Shown: piece by piece, positions 19,041 through 29,854 of the stretch
How positions within the stretch are numbered: position 1 is the stretch's first letter
Layout of the letters: each line of letters begins with the position of its first letter
Assembly: GCA_001184405.1 (NCBI GenBank)
Contig: LFMX01000014.1
Span: forward strand, 1-64,000
Source: Candidatus Burkholderia humilis
GTDB lineage: Bacteria > Pseudomonadota > Gammaproteobacteria > Burkholderiales > Burkholderiaceae
Direction: 5' to 3'
Length of the DNA stretch: 64,000 bases
Made by a program: the position numbers and the translations under genes
The notes under the pieces: generated by a model
Told to the model about the DNA's origin: nothing
The model's database searches: none
The model's input: the letters and a program-made list of their open reading frames with translations, nothing else

Positions 19041-19264
19041 GATCTCTTTTGTCTCGATGTAAGCAAAAGCGGAACAAGGAATTTCGCATGCGCCGTGCCC
19101 GCGTTTCCAGATGATTGTTTGCATCCTCGCGATAGAAGAAAAACGCACGCTCCTGCAAAATCTCACCATTCCCGAAAGGTCTCACCGTCAACGGCATGCA
19201 CTTTGCTTGTTCAGCGAAAGCTGGCCACCCTTCTTCGATACTCCGTTCACAGTGAGCCGAACCC

Positions 19265-21157
19265 ATGCCGCAAATTCCCGCGCCACGCCGTCCACCCGTG
19301 AAGGTTCTACCGCCGGAGGCGCCGGGCGTGCGCGCGCTGGCATCGCTCGTGACGGGCGTCGTCGTCATCTGCGCGCTCTACTTCGGCTGCGCGGTGATGA
19401 TTTCGATCATTCTCGCGATTCTGCTGTCCTTTCTGCTCGCGCCGTTTGTCGATATCCTGCGGCGGCGGCTCGGGCAGGTGCCATCGGTGATTGTCGCGGT
19501 GGTGCTCGCGCTCACCGTGCTAACGGGCGTCGGCACGCTGATCGGCGCGCAGGTCGCGCAATTGGCCGGCGATTTGCCGAAATATCAAGCAGCCATCGAA
19601 CGCAAGATCGACACCGTGCAGAACGTGACGGTCGAGCGCGCGGATCAGTTTCTCAGGCGCGCGGCGAATGCGCTCAAGCGCCTGTCGCCCGCGCGCGAGC
19701 AGGAGCTGAAAAAGGACGAGGGCGGCAATCCGTCGTCTTCGCCGATCGATCAGCCGATGCCCGTCGAAGTGCATCAGCCCACGCCGACGCCGCTCGAACT
19801 CGCACAGCGTTTCCTGTCGCCGGTGATCTCGCCGTTGGAGACGACGGGCATCGTGCCCGTGGTGGCGGTGTTCATCCTCTTGCAGCGTGAGGATTTGCGC
19901 GATCGGCTGATACGCCTCTTCGGTTCGCGCGACCTGCATCGCGCGACGACCGCGATGGACGAGACCGCGCGTCGTCTGTCGCGATACTTCCTCGCGCAGC
20001 TCGGCATCAACGTGGGCGTGGGCATCGTCATTTCGATCGGGCTGGCGATCATCGGCGTGCCGGACGCGCTGCTGTTCGGCGTGACGGACATCACGGCGGG
20101 GCAAGTGGTCGAGCCGCTGCTGTACGGGCATAGCACGGGTTTGTCGCCGTTCGCGGTGATCGTCGCGGCGATTTTCTGGAGCTGGATCTGGGGGCCGATC
20201 GGCCTCGTTTTGTCGACGCCGCTCACGCTGTGCCTCGTGATTCTCGGGCGTCACGTCGATCGCCTCGAATTTCTCGATGTGCTATTCGGCGATCGACCCG
20301 CGCTCACACCTGCCGAAAACTTTTATCAGCGTCTGCTCGCGAACGATTCCGACGAAGCGCTCGTGCAGGCGGAAACGCTGCTGAAAGAACGCCCGCTGAT
20401 CGCTTATTACGATGAAGTCGCACTCGAGGGCCTGCGCTTCGCGCATAACGACGTGCTGCGCGGCGTCGTGACGGCGGACCAGTTGCGGCGCATCAACGAG
20501 TCGGTGCTGGACATCATCGAAGGGCTGGAGGAAACGGAAGATCTGCCGGTCATCAAGCAGCGCCGCGAAAAACTGCCCGCGAGTTTCGAGTCATCGGACG
20601 AAGCCACAAAACTGCCTTCGGAGTCGCCACCCGCGCGTTTCGATGCGCAAGCGGAAGGGCACACGGCGTCGGTGCTGTGCATCGCGGGAAGAAGCGAACT
20701 CGACGATCTTGCCGCGACCATTGCCGTGCAACTGTTTCGCAAGCACGGTCTGCTGCCCGATCTCGCGGCCTACGAGCGCTTCTCGCGTGGATGCTTCGGC
20801 GAGGTCGATCTCACCGGCGTGACCATTATTTGCGTCGTATCGTTCGATGCCGCCGAGTCGCCGCCGTATTTGCGCAATCTGCTGGGGTGGCTGCATCAGC
20901 GCGCGCCGGGCGCGGAACTGATCGTCGGACTGGTGTTTCCTGAAAGCGAATTGCAGGGCGAAGTGCTGGTGCGCACGAGTTCAGCGGCGACCTCATTCAA
21001 GGAACTCGTCGATGCCTGCGTGACCGCCGCCCGCCGTCAATCCACCGATGGCGTGCCGTGGGCCGGTCTTGAATCGGCGAATGGCGAAGCGGCGCTGATC
21101 GGCCCGCCCGCGTCGGGCGAAGCGAATGCGGGCGAGCTGGCGTTACGTAACGGCTGA
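19265..21157 (+). CDS. AI-2E family transporter with an internal in-frame deletion
   Basis: The 630-residue frame is open. N-terminal membrane spans (VVICALYFGCAVMISIILAILLSFLL and others), a charged loop of about residues 110-190, then spans ending IIGVPDALLFGV, followed directly by TDITAGQVVEPLLYGHSTGLSP. Burkholderia homologues as I recall them have about 45 residues between LLFGV and the IAGQVVEPLLYG block, including one or two spans (RFIPYIG region). The deletion near 20077-20095 keeps frame but should spoil the fold. The C-terminal 290 residues are a soluble extension typical of the Burkholderia members. Substrate unknown; the family name does not imply AI-2 transport. Confidence 0.8.
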   Translation: MPQIPAPRRPPVKVLPPEAPGVRALASLVTGVVVICALYFGCAVMISIILAILLSFLLAPFVDILRRRLGQVPSVIVAVVLALTVLTGVGTLIGAQVAQLAGDLPKYQAAIERKIDTVQNVTVERADQFLRRAANALKRLSPAREQELKKDEGGNPSSSPIDQPMPVEVHQPTPTPLELAQRFLSPVISPLETTGIVPVVAVFILLQREDLRDRLIRLFGSRDLHRATTAMDETARRLSRYFLAQLGINVGVGIVISIGLAIIGVPDALLFGVTDITAGQVVEPLLYGHSTGLSPFAVIVAAIFWSWIWGPIGLVLSTPLTLCLVILGRHVDRLEFLDVLFGDRPALTPAENFYQRLLANDSDEALVQAETLLKERPLIAYYDEVALEGLRFAHNDVLRGVVTADQLRRINESVLDIIEGLEETEDLPVIKQRREKLPASFESSDEATKLPSESPPARFDAQAEGHTASVLCIAGRSELDDLAATIAVQLFRKHGLLPDLAAYERFSRGCFGEVDLTGVTIICVVSFDAAESPPYLRNLLGWLHQRAPGAELIVGLVFPESELQGEVLVRTSSAATSFKELVDACVTAARRQSTDGVPWAGLESANGEAALIGPPASGEANAGELALRNG

Positions 21158-21170
21158 GCGGTAAGCGATC

Positions 21171-21404
21171 TTACCGCGCGCCGTCGAACAGATCGTTCAG
21201 CATGGTGTCGAAGGCGGCCTGCGCGTCTTCGAGTTCCTGAAGCGCTGCATCGAACGTCTGCAGCGCCATCTGGCCGGGACGGCCGTCGCCTCCCGGCGGA
21301 AATTGCTTCTGAAGCGCAAGAAAGGCGGCCTGCACGACGCGCGTCGCGTTGACGATGCGTTCCATCGCTCGCGCTTCCTCCGCGCGATTGTTCTCAGCGG
21401 TCAT
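21171..21404 (-). CDS. Conserved small hypothetical protein
   Basis: 77 residues from 21404 (MTAENNRAEEARAMERIV). The sequence is mostly helical, with QAAFLALQKQFPPGGDGRPGQ and ALQELEDAQAAFDTMLNDLF, so a two-helix hairpin is likely. No catalytic motif. It converges on the AI-2E gene with a 13-base gap. The style is that of small proteins conserved in Burkholderia; the function is not known. Confidence 0.6.
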   Translation of the reverse strand: MTAENNRAEEARAMERIVNATRVVQAAFLALQKQFPPGGDGRPGQMALQTFDAALQELEDAQAAFDTMLNDLFDGAR

Positions 21405-21488
21405 CCGAGAAACTCCCTGGGTGGACAATGCCTCGATGCTATCAAGCGGTGCGTGTTTGCACACTGCCGCCCGGCGCTTTGCCTGACT

Positions 21489-22130
21489 TTATTGCACGCT
21501 CCAGCCGCCGTCGATCTTCAGTTCCGAGCCGCGCATCTCGGTCGCGGCATCCGAACACAGGAACACGACCAGTTCGCCGATCTGCTCCGTCGTCACGAAT
21601 TGCGCGGACGGCTGCTTTTCGCCGAGCAGCTTGGCACGCGCCGCGTCGTTGCTGATGGAATCGCGCGCGGCGATATCGTCGATCTGTTTCTGCACGAGCG
21701 GCGTATGCACGAAGCCGGGGCAAATCGCGTTGACGGTCACGCCGGTGCGTGCGTTTTCCAGCGCGGCAACCTTGGTAAGACCGAGAATGCCGTGCTTGGC
21801 CGCCACATACGCCGACTTGCCAGCCGAGCCGACCAGCCCGTGCACCGACGCGATATTGATCACGCGTCCTCAGCCGCTTTCACGCATGATCGGCAGGGCC
21901 GCGCGCATCGTGTGAAAGGTCGAGCCCAGATTGATCGCGATGATGGCGTCCCAGCGATCCACCGGAAATTCGTCGATGGTCGCCACGTGCTGAATGCCCG
22001 CATTGTTCACGAGCACATCGAGCGAGCCGAAGGTCTCCTTCGCGAACGCGATCATCGCTTCGATTTCGGCGGGCTTGGTCATGTCCGCGTGTGATACACG
22101 GCCTTCACGCCGAGTGCCTCGAGTGCGGAG
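21489..22130 (-). pseudogene. 3-hydroxybutyrate dehydrogenase remnant (N-terminus deleted, frameshift, TGA)
   Basis: Short-chain dehydrogenase of the D-beta-hydroxybutyrate type: DVLVNNAGIQHVATIDEFP, NIASVHGLVGSAGKSAYVAAKHGILGL with the Ser-Tyr-Lys triad, NAICPGFVHTPLV, and the end KIDGGWSVQ. The first 60 or so residues, with the nucleotide-binding TGxxxGIG loop, are missing, replaced by the end of a kinase gene near 22130. A frameshift follows at about 22090 after GVKAVYH. A TGA at 21870-21872 replaces an expected Trp in ESGWGRVINIAS. Three independent lesions make it dead. Confidence 0.85.
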
Positions 22131-23964
22131 AGCACCTTGTAGCCGAGTTGCGCCAGCATGTCGATGGTCGTGAGCCGCACGTTGGCGTCGTCCTCGACCA
22201 CGAGAATGACCTCGCCGCCGCGCGATGCACGCGGGCGCGCCAACGAGGTATCGCGCGTTTCCGCTTCCATGCAGCGCGGAAAATACAGCGCCACCGATGT
22301 GCCTTTGCCCAGCGCGGTTTGCACATCGACGAAGCCCGCGCTTTGCGACACGAAGCCGAACACCATGCTCAAGCCAAGCCCCGTTCCCTGACCTTCCGCC
22401 TTGGTCGAATAGAACGGCTCGAACATGCGCGCTTTCACGTTCTCCGGCATGCCCGCGCCATCGTCGATGACGGTGAGCTTCACGTAGTCGCCCGCGGGAA
22501 TGCCCGCGTTCGCATCGCCGATTGTCGCGTCTTCCACTTCGACGCGAATGTTGCCGCTTTCCGCGATTGCATCGCGCGAATTGATGACGAGATTGAGCAG
22601 CGCGTTTTCCAGTTGATGCCAGTCCACGAACAGATTCCACGATGCGCGCGCCGTCGCCATCTTCAGCTTGATCGATTCCGGCAGCGCACGCTGCAAAAAC
22701 TCGGCGATATCGTCGATCAGTTTCGCGGGATTCACGACCGCCGGATTGAGCGGCTGGCGGCGCGCGAACGCGAGCATTTGCGAGGCGAGCTTGCCACCGC
22801 GCGTGACGGCGTCACCGACCACGCGCAGACGGCGCGTGAGTTCGGGATTGTCCTTCGTCTTCAGTTCGATGAGTTGCAGATTTGCCGAGATGATCTGCAG
22901 CACGTTGTTGAAGTCGTACGCGACGCCGCCCGTCAGATTGCCGATGGCTTCGAGCTTCTGCGCCTGCCTGAAGCGCTCTTCGGCCTCGACGCGCGCGCTC
23001 ACCGCTTTCGCGACGCGTTCTTCCAGCGTCTGCATGAGCTTGAGCAACCCGTCCTCGGCGATCTTCCGTTCGTGGATATCGACGAGCACGCCGGGCAGAC
23101 GCAGCGGCTTGCCGTTGGCATCGAACTCGCAGCGTCCGCTCGACAGCGCCCAGCGATACTGCCCGTCCGCCGTGCGCAGACGGATTTCGATTTCGTGCCG
23201 TCCGCTTTCGCTGCGTGTGGCCGTTTGTATCGATTCACGCAGCCGCGCGCCGTCTTCCGGATGCAAATGGCACGCGAGCCGCTCGAACGGCCACGTGTCT
23301 TCGGCGTCTTGTTGAGCGACACCGCCTTGACGAAACGCTCGTCGCCGCTGATGCGTTACGTGGTCGCGTCCCACACCCATGTGCCCAACACGACGCCCGA
23401 ACTCAGCGCAAGTTGGAGCCGCTGATTGGCTTCGCGAAACGCGCGTTCGGCGGTGTCGCGCCGCTGTTCTGCGAGAATCTTGCCCGTCGTTTCGAACACG
23501 ATGGCGATTACGGCCGCGGGCTGGCCGTCGTCATCGGCGACGGGGCTGTAGTGCAGGTCCATCCACACGTCTTCGGGTTGTCCGCTGCGATGCAAGGTCA
23601 GGCGCTTGTCGCTGTACGAAAGGGTCGCGCCGGACAGACAGGTATCGACGACATGGCGATTGAAATCGGCGATTTCCGGCCAGCCTTCCTCGACCGGCTT
23701 GCCGAGCAGAAACGGATGCCGTCCGCCCGCAAAGCCCGCGTAGGCGTCGTTGTAGATCATCGTGCCCGGACGGCCCCACAGCATGACGAGCGGCACCGGC
23801 GACGCCAGCAGCAGCTTCACGGCAGCGCGCAGACTTTTCGACCACTGCTCGATCGGTCCCGTCGCGGTGGCGGACCAGTCGAATCCGGCGATATGCCCCG
23901 CCATCTCGCCGCACCAGCCTTTGCAGCCGCAAGACTCTTCGAGCCAAAGCGTTTCGGGTTTCAT
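22131..23964 (-). pseudogene. Hybrid PAS histidine kinase (stop, frameshift, His-to-Tyr, truncated receiver)
   Basis: The N-terminus (MKPETLWLEE from 23964) has a PAS-like sensor, then a second PAS (GQYRWALSSGRCEFD, then LVDIHERK). HisKA, HATPase (DDGAGMPENV, GTGLGLSMVFGFVSQS) and the start of a receiver (ILVVEDDANVR) follow. Lesions: TAA at 23356-23358, a frameshift near 23308, and the H-box reads GGVAYDFNN. The phospho-acceptor His is therefore a Tyr (codon 22916-22918, CAC to TAC). The receiver stops after about 25 residues and joins the 3-hydroxybutyrate dehydrogenase remnant. Not functional. Confidence 0.85.
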
Positions 23965-24196
23965 TGTGCGGATAAAAGTTTTTTTTGAAGACGTCACAAA
24001 GCGATGACTTCGGACGTCATCGTACAGGGTAGTGCGGCGTCGTGTTAAGCCCTGCGCGCGGGCCAGTGTGGGACAAAAATGCGGCACGGTTTGCTGAACG
24101 GGACGCGGCTTGTCCGTAACGCGTGGTTCAAATCGTGTGACGCATGCCTCCGCTAAAATCGACCGCTTTCGCAACAGCATCGAAGAAGGATCGACG

Positions 24197-25313
24197 ATGA
24201 GATTCCTGCACACCGCCGACTGGCAGATCGGCACGCAGTTCGGGCAGTTCACGGCCGAAGAAGCCGCGTATCTGACCGAGGTGCGTTTCGAAGCGGTCAG
24301 ACGCATCGCAGCGCTGGCCGCCGGCCGTCATGTCGATGCCGTGATCGTCGCGGGCGATGTCTTCGATCAGCAAACCGTGTCCGACACGGTCATCCGCAAG
24401 CTGTTCGCCGCGCTCGGCGCGTTCAGCGGTCCGTGGTTCATGCTGCCGGGCAATCACGACGCCGCGCTCGCCGAAAGCGTGTGGACGCGCGCGGTGCGCC
24501 TCGGCTGCGTGCCGTCGAACGTGAACTTGCTGCTGGAACCGGGCGTTTTATCGTTCGATGAACTCGGCGCTTCCTTGCTTTACGCACCGCTCACGCAGCG
24601 CAACACCTACGAAGACACGACCGACTTTTTCGATCGCGTCGAAACGCCCGCGGGCCATGTGCGCATCGGCATTGCGCACGGCAGCGTGAGCGGCATTCTT
24701 CAGGAAGGCATCGACTCCGCCAATCCGCTCGCGCCCACCCGCGCCGATACCGCGCGCCTCGATTACCTCGTGCTCGGCGACTGGCACGGCGTCTACGAAG
24801 TGAATCCGCGCATCTGGTATTCGGGCACGCCGGAACAGGACCGCTTTCGCGCGAACGAGCCGGGTTTCGTGCTCGATGTGCGGATCGATGCGCCCGGCGC
24901 GGTGCCGCAGGTCGAGCGTGTGCGGGTCGACAAATACCGGTGGAGCGATCCTGACGCCGGACATCGTGGTGCCGAGCTCGGTGGAAGCACTTCGCCAGTA
25001 ACTCGCGCCGCTCAGCGAAAACGACGTGCTGCGCGTGCGCGTCACGGGCAGCGCCGCACTCGCGGATGCGCAAGCGCTCCACGTCGCCATCGAGGAAACG
25101 CATGCGCGTGCGCTGCGTTCATCGACGACGGCACTCAAGGTCTTGCCGACCGAAGCGGACCTCGCCGCGCTCGGCGCGCGCAGCGGCTATCTGGCGAATG
25201 TCGTCGCAAAGCTGCGTGAGTTGCAGGCAGACGAATCGAAGGCGGCGGCATTGGAAGCGTTGCTGCTGCTCGCGGGTTTTCAGCGTGATCAACACGGTTC
25301 GGGGGCCGCGTGA
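24197..25313 (+). pseudogene. SbcD/YhaO-like DNA repair exonuclease (frameshift, TAA)
   Basis: Metallophosphoesterase of the SbcD/Mre11 group. Metal motifs FLHTADWQIG, VIVAGDVFDQ, MLPGNHDAAL and a later DYLVLGDWHG are present. The start at 24197 follows AGAAGGA nine bases upstream. The frame breaks near 24950 (WSD then LTPDIVVPSSVEALRQ), and a TAA at 24999-25001 stands where a Gln (CAA) is expected. The C-terminal part continues to 25313. It overlaps the SbcC-like gene by four bases. Would have cut DNA hairpins or ends together with that ATPase. Confidence 0.82.
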
Positions 25314-27912
25314 TTCTCGAAAGTATTTCCATCCAGGATTTCCGCAAGCTGGCGGACAAGCTGACGATCGACGGTTTCGAGCCGGGTCTGAACATCATCG
25401 CGGGGCCGAACGAGGCGGGCAAAAGCACCATTGCGGAAGCCATCGGCACGGTGTTTCTCGAGCGCTACAAAGTGTCGACGCTCGGCGCCATCGTGCCGTT
25501 GCATCGGCCGGACGGACAGCCGACCGTCGAAGTGAAATTCAGCGTCGGCGGCGTGCCGCATACGCTGCGCAAGTCGTTCGTGAAGCGCAGCCGGTGCGAA
25601 TTGCGCATCGGTCCGAACGTGTTTTCGGAAGATGAAGCCGAGGAAAAGCTCGCGGAATTGCTGGGCTTTTCGCGCAGCGAACGCGGCGCGAAAAGCCCGA
25701 ACACGCGGGCATTCCAGGGCTGCTGTGGGTGCGCCAAGGTCAGACCGACAAGGTGCGCGATTCCGGCGGCCACGCGCTCGCGTATATCCGCGACGCACTC
25801 ACGCATCTGTCGGGCGGCGAGACATCGGGCAGCGAAGACGTGCTGATCCGCAACGTGCAGGCGGAGCGCGGCAAGCTCTTGACGAAGACATAGAAAACGA
25901 CGGGCGCGCTCGCGGAAAGCGAAGTCGAACTCGTGGCATTGAACGCGCGCCGCGTCGAGTTGAGTCATCAAAAAGATCAGTTCGATGAAAGCATCAATCA
26001 ACTGAGGCAAGTACAGGCCGATTACGACGACGCCAAACGCAAAAAACCGTGGAAAGCGCTCGAACAGAAGGCGGTCGAGGCGCGCATGCGCGCCGAAGCA
26101 TGTGCCGCGCTCGAACGCGCCCGCATCGATCTGACGCAGAAGATCGAACTGGCGAACGCGCAGCATGCAAGCCTGTTGCAATAGGAAAAAGCCGCGACGG
26201 AACTCGAAAGCGCGGTCGCGAACGATCGCGCATTGCTCGACGCGGCGCTCGCGCATCAGGCCAATGCCGGCGCGGTGGCGGATGCCCAAAAGCGTTACGA
26301 ACTCGCCGATGCCGCGCACGAACGCACGCAAGCCGCCATGAGCCCGCTGGCGCTGGACGAGCAGGCGCTGGTGTATCGCAACGACATTGCGCGTCTGGAA
26401 GATGCGCTCACCAAGGCCGAAGCCGCAAATCAGGACGTGCATGCGCTGACGGCGCGCGCGGCGGCCGTGGAAATCGATGCGAACACGCTCAAGCGGCTGC
26501 GCGCGGTCGTCGAAAAAATGGTGCCTTTGCAGGCGCGCAAGGACGCGGCGTTGACGCGCATCGAATATCGGCTGGACAAAGCCATTCACGTCGATGGCGC
26601 GGCGCTCGAAGGCATCGGCGATTTGCGGCTCGAACGCGACACGACGCTCGTGCTGCCGGGCATCGGCGAAATTACGATTCGGCCGGGCGAAAGCAATCTG
26701 TCGACGCTCGCCGATGAACTGCGTTCGCTCGATACCGAACGCACGCGTTTGCTCCGCGAACTCGGCGTGACGAGTGTGGCGCGAAGCCGACGCGCGTCAC
26801 GAACAATGGAAGACGCTGACGGCGAAGCGCGCGCAGCATGCGCGCACGCTGGAACATTACGCGCCCAAGGGCATCGACGCATTGCGCGACGAGCACGTGC
26901 AGGCGCGAGCGCGAGCGAGCGCGATCGACGAGCGGCGCGCGAAGCTGCCGGATATTTCCGGCGCGCTGCCGCTGCCCGACGCCAAAAGCGCCTTCGATAC
27001 CGCTCGCGCCCAGCTCGACAACGCGCGCCACGCGCAGCTCGGCACATCGGAGAAAAGGGCGCTGGCGGCGGCGAATGAACAGTCCGTCCGCGAGCGTCTT
27101 TCTGCGACCGAGGCGCGTCTGAACGATGCCGCTTTCGTACACGCACGCGAAGCGCGTCAGTCGAAACTCATCGAAAAAGATGCGCTTCTGAAAGGCTATG
27201 CGCGCGAGCTCGACGAATGCACGCGCAAGATCGAAACGGCTCAGTTTGCGGACCCGGCAGCGGACGTCGAACGCTATACGAAATCCGCGCAGAATCTGCG
27301 CGACGAGCAGGCGCGGCGTCAGACGTAGGTCACGGAACTGTGCGCGAAGCGCTCGGTGCGTCCGGCGTTGGCGAGAAACTTGCTCGCGCTCAAGCGGAGA
27401 TCGAGCAGCGGGAGAACCGGCATCGCGAGTTGCGGCTGCGTGCGGACGCGCTGCATCTGTTGGAAAGCGTGCTCGTCGAGGAACGCGATACCGCTGTCGC
27501 CACGTTGCGCGCGCCGCTGACGCAACGCATCGGGTACTATCTGAAGCGCGTGTTTCCGGCAGGTGAACTGTCCGTCGATGACGGTCTGACGCCCGTTGCG
27601 CTGTCGCGCGGTGAATCGCCCGAAACGCTCGATTCGCTCAGCTTCGGCACGCAGGAGCAACTCGGCATTCTCGCGCGGCTCGCTTACGCGGATCTGCTGC
27701 AATCCGCCGGCCACCCGACGCTGCTGCTGTTCGATGACGCCGTCGTCCACACCGACGACGCGCGGCGCGACGGCATCAAGCGCGTGCTGCTGGAAGCGGC
27801 CAAGCGCCATCAGATTCCGGTGCTGACGTGTCATCCGTCGCACTGGGACGATCTGGGCGTGAAGCAGCGGCATCTGGCGGATTTGAAGGCAGCATCGCTC
27901 GCGCCGACATGA
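25310..27912 (+). pseudogene. SbcC/YhaN-like SMC-type ATPase (three TAG stops, three or more frameshifts)
   Basis: Large coiled-coil ATPase partner of the upstream exonuclease. The N-terminal Walker A is GPNEAGKSTIAEAIG; a long coiled-coil rich in Ala, Glu and Arg follows. The C-terminal signature and Walker B are FGTQEQLGILARLAYADLL and PTLLLFDDAVVHTDDARR. Lesions: frameshift near 25715, TAG at 25891, 26182 and 27326 (each at a likely Gln codon), frameshifts near 26775 and 27345. The native length would be about 865 residues. Confidence 0.85.
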
Positions 27913-27930
27913 ACTTGCGGGAGTTTTCCC

Positions 27931-28146
27931 ATGACGAAGATCACGCTTTTACATAACGACGACGAAACGCTCGATCCCGGCGATCCGACCTTGCGCACGC
28001 GCGGCTCGCTGCAAATCGACGGCCACGCGCACGGCACGTGGGAAGAGCATCGCGATGGACGCTGGACGGCGCGCGTCGATGGCGAAGCGGTCAGCGCGGC
28101 TTCGAAGGAAGCGCTTATCGCGGAGATCGAGCGTCGTCTACACTGA
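27931..28146 (+). CDS. Small hypothetical protein
   Basis: 71 residues, acidic, start at 27931 with GGGAG seven bases upstream. Content includes HNDDETLDPGDPTLRTRG and EHRDGRWTARVDGEAVSAAS, ending in an amphipathic helix. No signal peptide or known motif. It follows the SbcC-like gene by 18 bases. I do not recognise a family. Confidence 0.55.
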   Translation: MTKITLLHNDDETLDPGDPTLRTRGSLQIDGHAHGTWEEHRDGRWTARVDGEAVSAASKEALIAEIERRLH

Positions 28147-28190
28147 AATCACGGCAACGCGCCGGTCGGCCGGGCGCGGAGATGATCGTG

Positions 28191-28534
28191 ATGAAAGGCA
28201 GTCAGCTCACGCTGTATGCGGCGAATCAGCGGCATCGTAAGCTGAAGAAAAAGGTCGTCGACTGGGTGCTCGATGAAATCGCGCAAGCCGGCATTCACGG
28301 CGCGACCGTGACCGACGTACTCGAAGGGATCGACGCACACGGCCGCTATCACTCGTCGCGCTTTTTCGAACTGATCGATCAACCCGTCGCGGTGATGGTC
28401 GCCGCCAGCGATGCGCAGATCGACGCGCTTATCGTCAATCTGAAAGCGGCCGGCGTGCCGCTTTTTTTATCCGATGTCCGATCGAATTCGCCACGCTCAA
28501 CGCGCCCGATGAAAGCAAAGGGGAACGCGCATGA
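28191..28534 (+). pseudogene. DUF190 family protein, first copy (frameshift)
   Basis: DUF190 proteins are PII-like small proteins often encoded beside crcB. The start MKGSQLTLYAANQRH at 28191 and the core IHGATVTDVLEGIDAHGRYHSSRFFELIDQPVAVM fit. The frame breaks in a run of seven T near 28462; the original end (CPIEFATLNAPDESKGE) reads in another frame to a TGA at 28532. The predicted stop overlaps the next DUF190 gene. Loss of one T is the simplest cause. Confidence 0.7.
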
Positions 28535-28875
28535 ACGGATTCCAGCTGACGTTTTACACGGCGCAATCAACGGCACGGCAGCCGCACGATCTGCGAATGG
28601 CTGCTGCGCGAAGTGAAGGAACTGGGTATTCGTGGCGCGACGGTGATCGGCGCGCGCGAAGGGGTGGGCACGCGGGCGCGCGTCACGCCGCGCATATGTT
28701 GAGGCTCGACGATCAACCGGTGCAGATCGTGCTAGCCGTGACGCAAGAGGAAACGGAACGGCTGCTCGAAATCGTCCGCGCCAAGCACGTGCATGTGTTT
28801 TACACGCGCTCGCGGATCGAATTCGGCTTACTCGGCGAGGACGATCCGCAGCATCGTCCGAAACGAAAGGTTTAG
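28531..28875 (+). pseudogene. DUF190 family protein, second copy (two frameshifts)
   Basis: Start MNGFQLTFYTAQS at 28531. The middle (CEWLLREVKELGIRGATVIGAREGVG) lies in a different frame from both ends, so breaks occur near 28577 and 28670. The C-terminus HMLRLDDQPVQIVLAVTQEET and HVFYTRSRIEFG is typical of DUF190. Two compensating shifts leave one long open frame with a scrambled centre of about 30 residues, so the frame looks open but the protein is probably not normal. Confidence 0.7.
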
Positions 28876-29291
28876 GCGAGCGCGGCGCGGATTTTTTGCG
28901 CGATGGCTTCGAGCTTCGCGTCTTCCACGCGTTCACGCGCGTGCGTCTTGAGCGGCGCGTCCGTCCAGCGCGGAATGATGTGGAAGTGGATGTGCTCCAC
29001 CGTCTGTCCCGCCGCCGCGCCGTTGAATTGCGCGATAAGCATGCCTTCCGGCTTCAGCGCTTCGCGCACGGCGGCGGCCACGCGCTTGACGGTGCGCATG
29101 CTGGCGGCGAGCGCATCATCGGAGGCTTCGTGAATATTCGCGGCGTCTTCCTTCGGCACCACCAGTACGTGACCGTCGGATTGCGGCATCACATCCATGA
29201 AGGCGAGCGTGTGCTCATTCTCGAAGACTTTGATGCACGGCAGTTCGCCGCGCAAAATGCGCGCAAAAATATTGTTCGTGTCGTAGCTCAT
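28872..29291 (-). CDS. HIT family hydrolase
   Basis: Histidine-triad nucleotide-binding protein, 139 residues. The catalytic motif is VEHIHFHIIPR (His-x-His-x-His). The N-terminal NNIFARILRGELPCIKVFENEHTLAFMDVMPQ is the usual Hint fold. It hydrolyses AMP-linked phosphoramidates in related proteins. The stop overlaps the end of the second DUF190 gene on the opposite strand by four bases. Intact. Confidence 0.9.
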   Translation of the reverse strand: MSYDTNNIFARILRGELPCIKVFENEHTLAFMDVMPQSDGHVLVVPKEDAANIHEASDDALAASMRTVKRVAAAVREALKPEGMLIAQFNGAAAGQTVEHIHFHIIPRWTDAPLKTHARERVEDAKLEAIAQKIRAALA

Positions 29292-29339
29292 GGCGTGTCC
29301 ATATCGATGAAAAAGGCAATCACGAAAGTGTAGCGCGTG

Positions 29340-29723
29340 TCATCGGCGCACGACGAGCGCGCCCGTCGCAATGCCGAGCGCGGTCATCGCGAGCGACGCC
29401 ACCACGTGAATGCCGATTTCGCCCGCGGCCTACGCGAGCTTGCCCTGCTGAATATCGGCGACGACCTTGGCGGAAAACGTCGAAAACGTGGACAGTCCGC
29501 CCATCAGCCCGGTAATCACGAAAAGCCGCCATTCGATGGCGATCTCCGGCCGCCGCGCGAACCACGCGATCGCCACGCCGATCACATATCCGGCAATCAC
29601 ATTCGATGCAAGCGTGCCGAGCGGCAAGTCAGGAAACAGCGTATTGAGGCGCAGGCCGAGCGCCCAGCGCAACAGCGAGCCGAGCGCGTCGCCAATGGCG
29701 ACGGCAAAAATGGAGCGAAACAT
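29340..29723 (-). pseudogene. crcB: CrcB fluoride channel (in-frame TAG)
   Basis: CrcB/Fluc exports fluoride as a dimer of four-span subunits. Visible: [13 protein letters not shown], the span [17 protein letters not shown], and the channel motif [20 protein letters not shown] at 29430-29432 stands at a likely Gln codon after QQGKLA. The frame continues through a fourth span (GIHVVASLAMTALGIATGAL) to a TGA at 29340. Without that span the channel should not fold. The two DUF190 genes nearby are broken too. Confidence 0.85.
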
Positions 29724-29854
29724 GCGATGAGCCTCTGTTTGGCATGACGGCGCGACGGCGCATTCGGGGCGAACGCGCTTGCCGCGGGGTAGGCATCATC
29801 GGCTCGAGGGCGAGCGGTTGAAGGAGAATGCCATCTCCTATGTCAAAAAGGGTA

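Noticed and set aside
19265-21157. Quorum-sensing (AI-2) export role
   Set aside because: The AI-2E family name is historical. Members move varied substrates and nothing nearby relates to luxS or AI-2.
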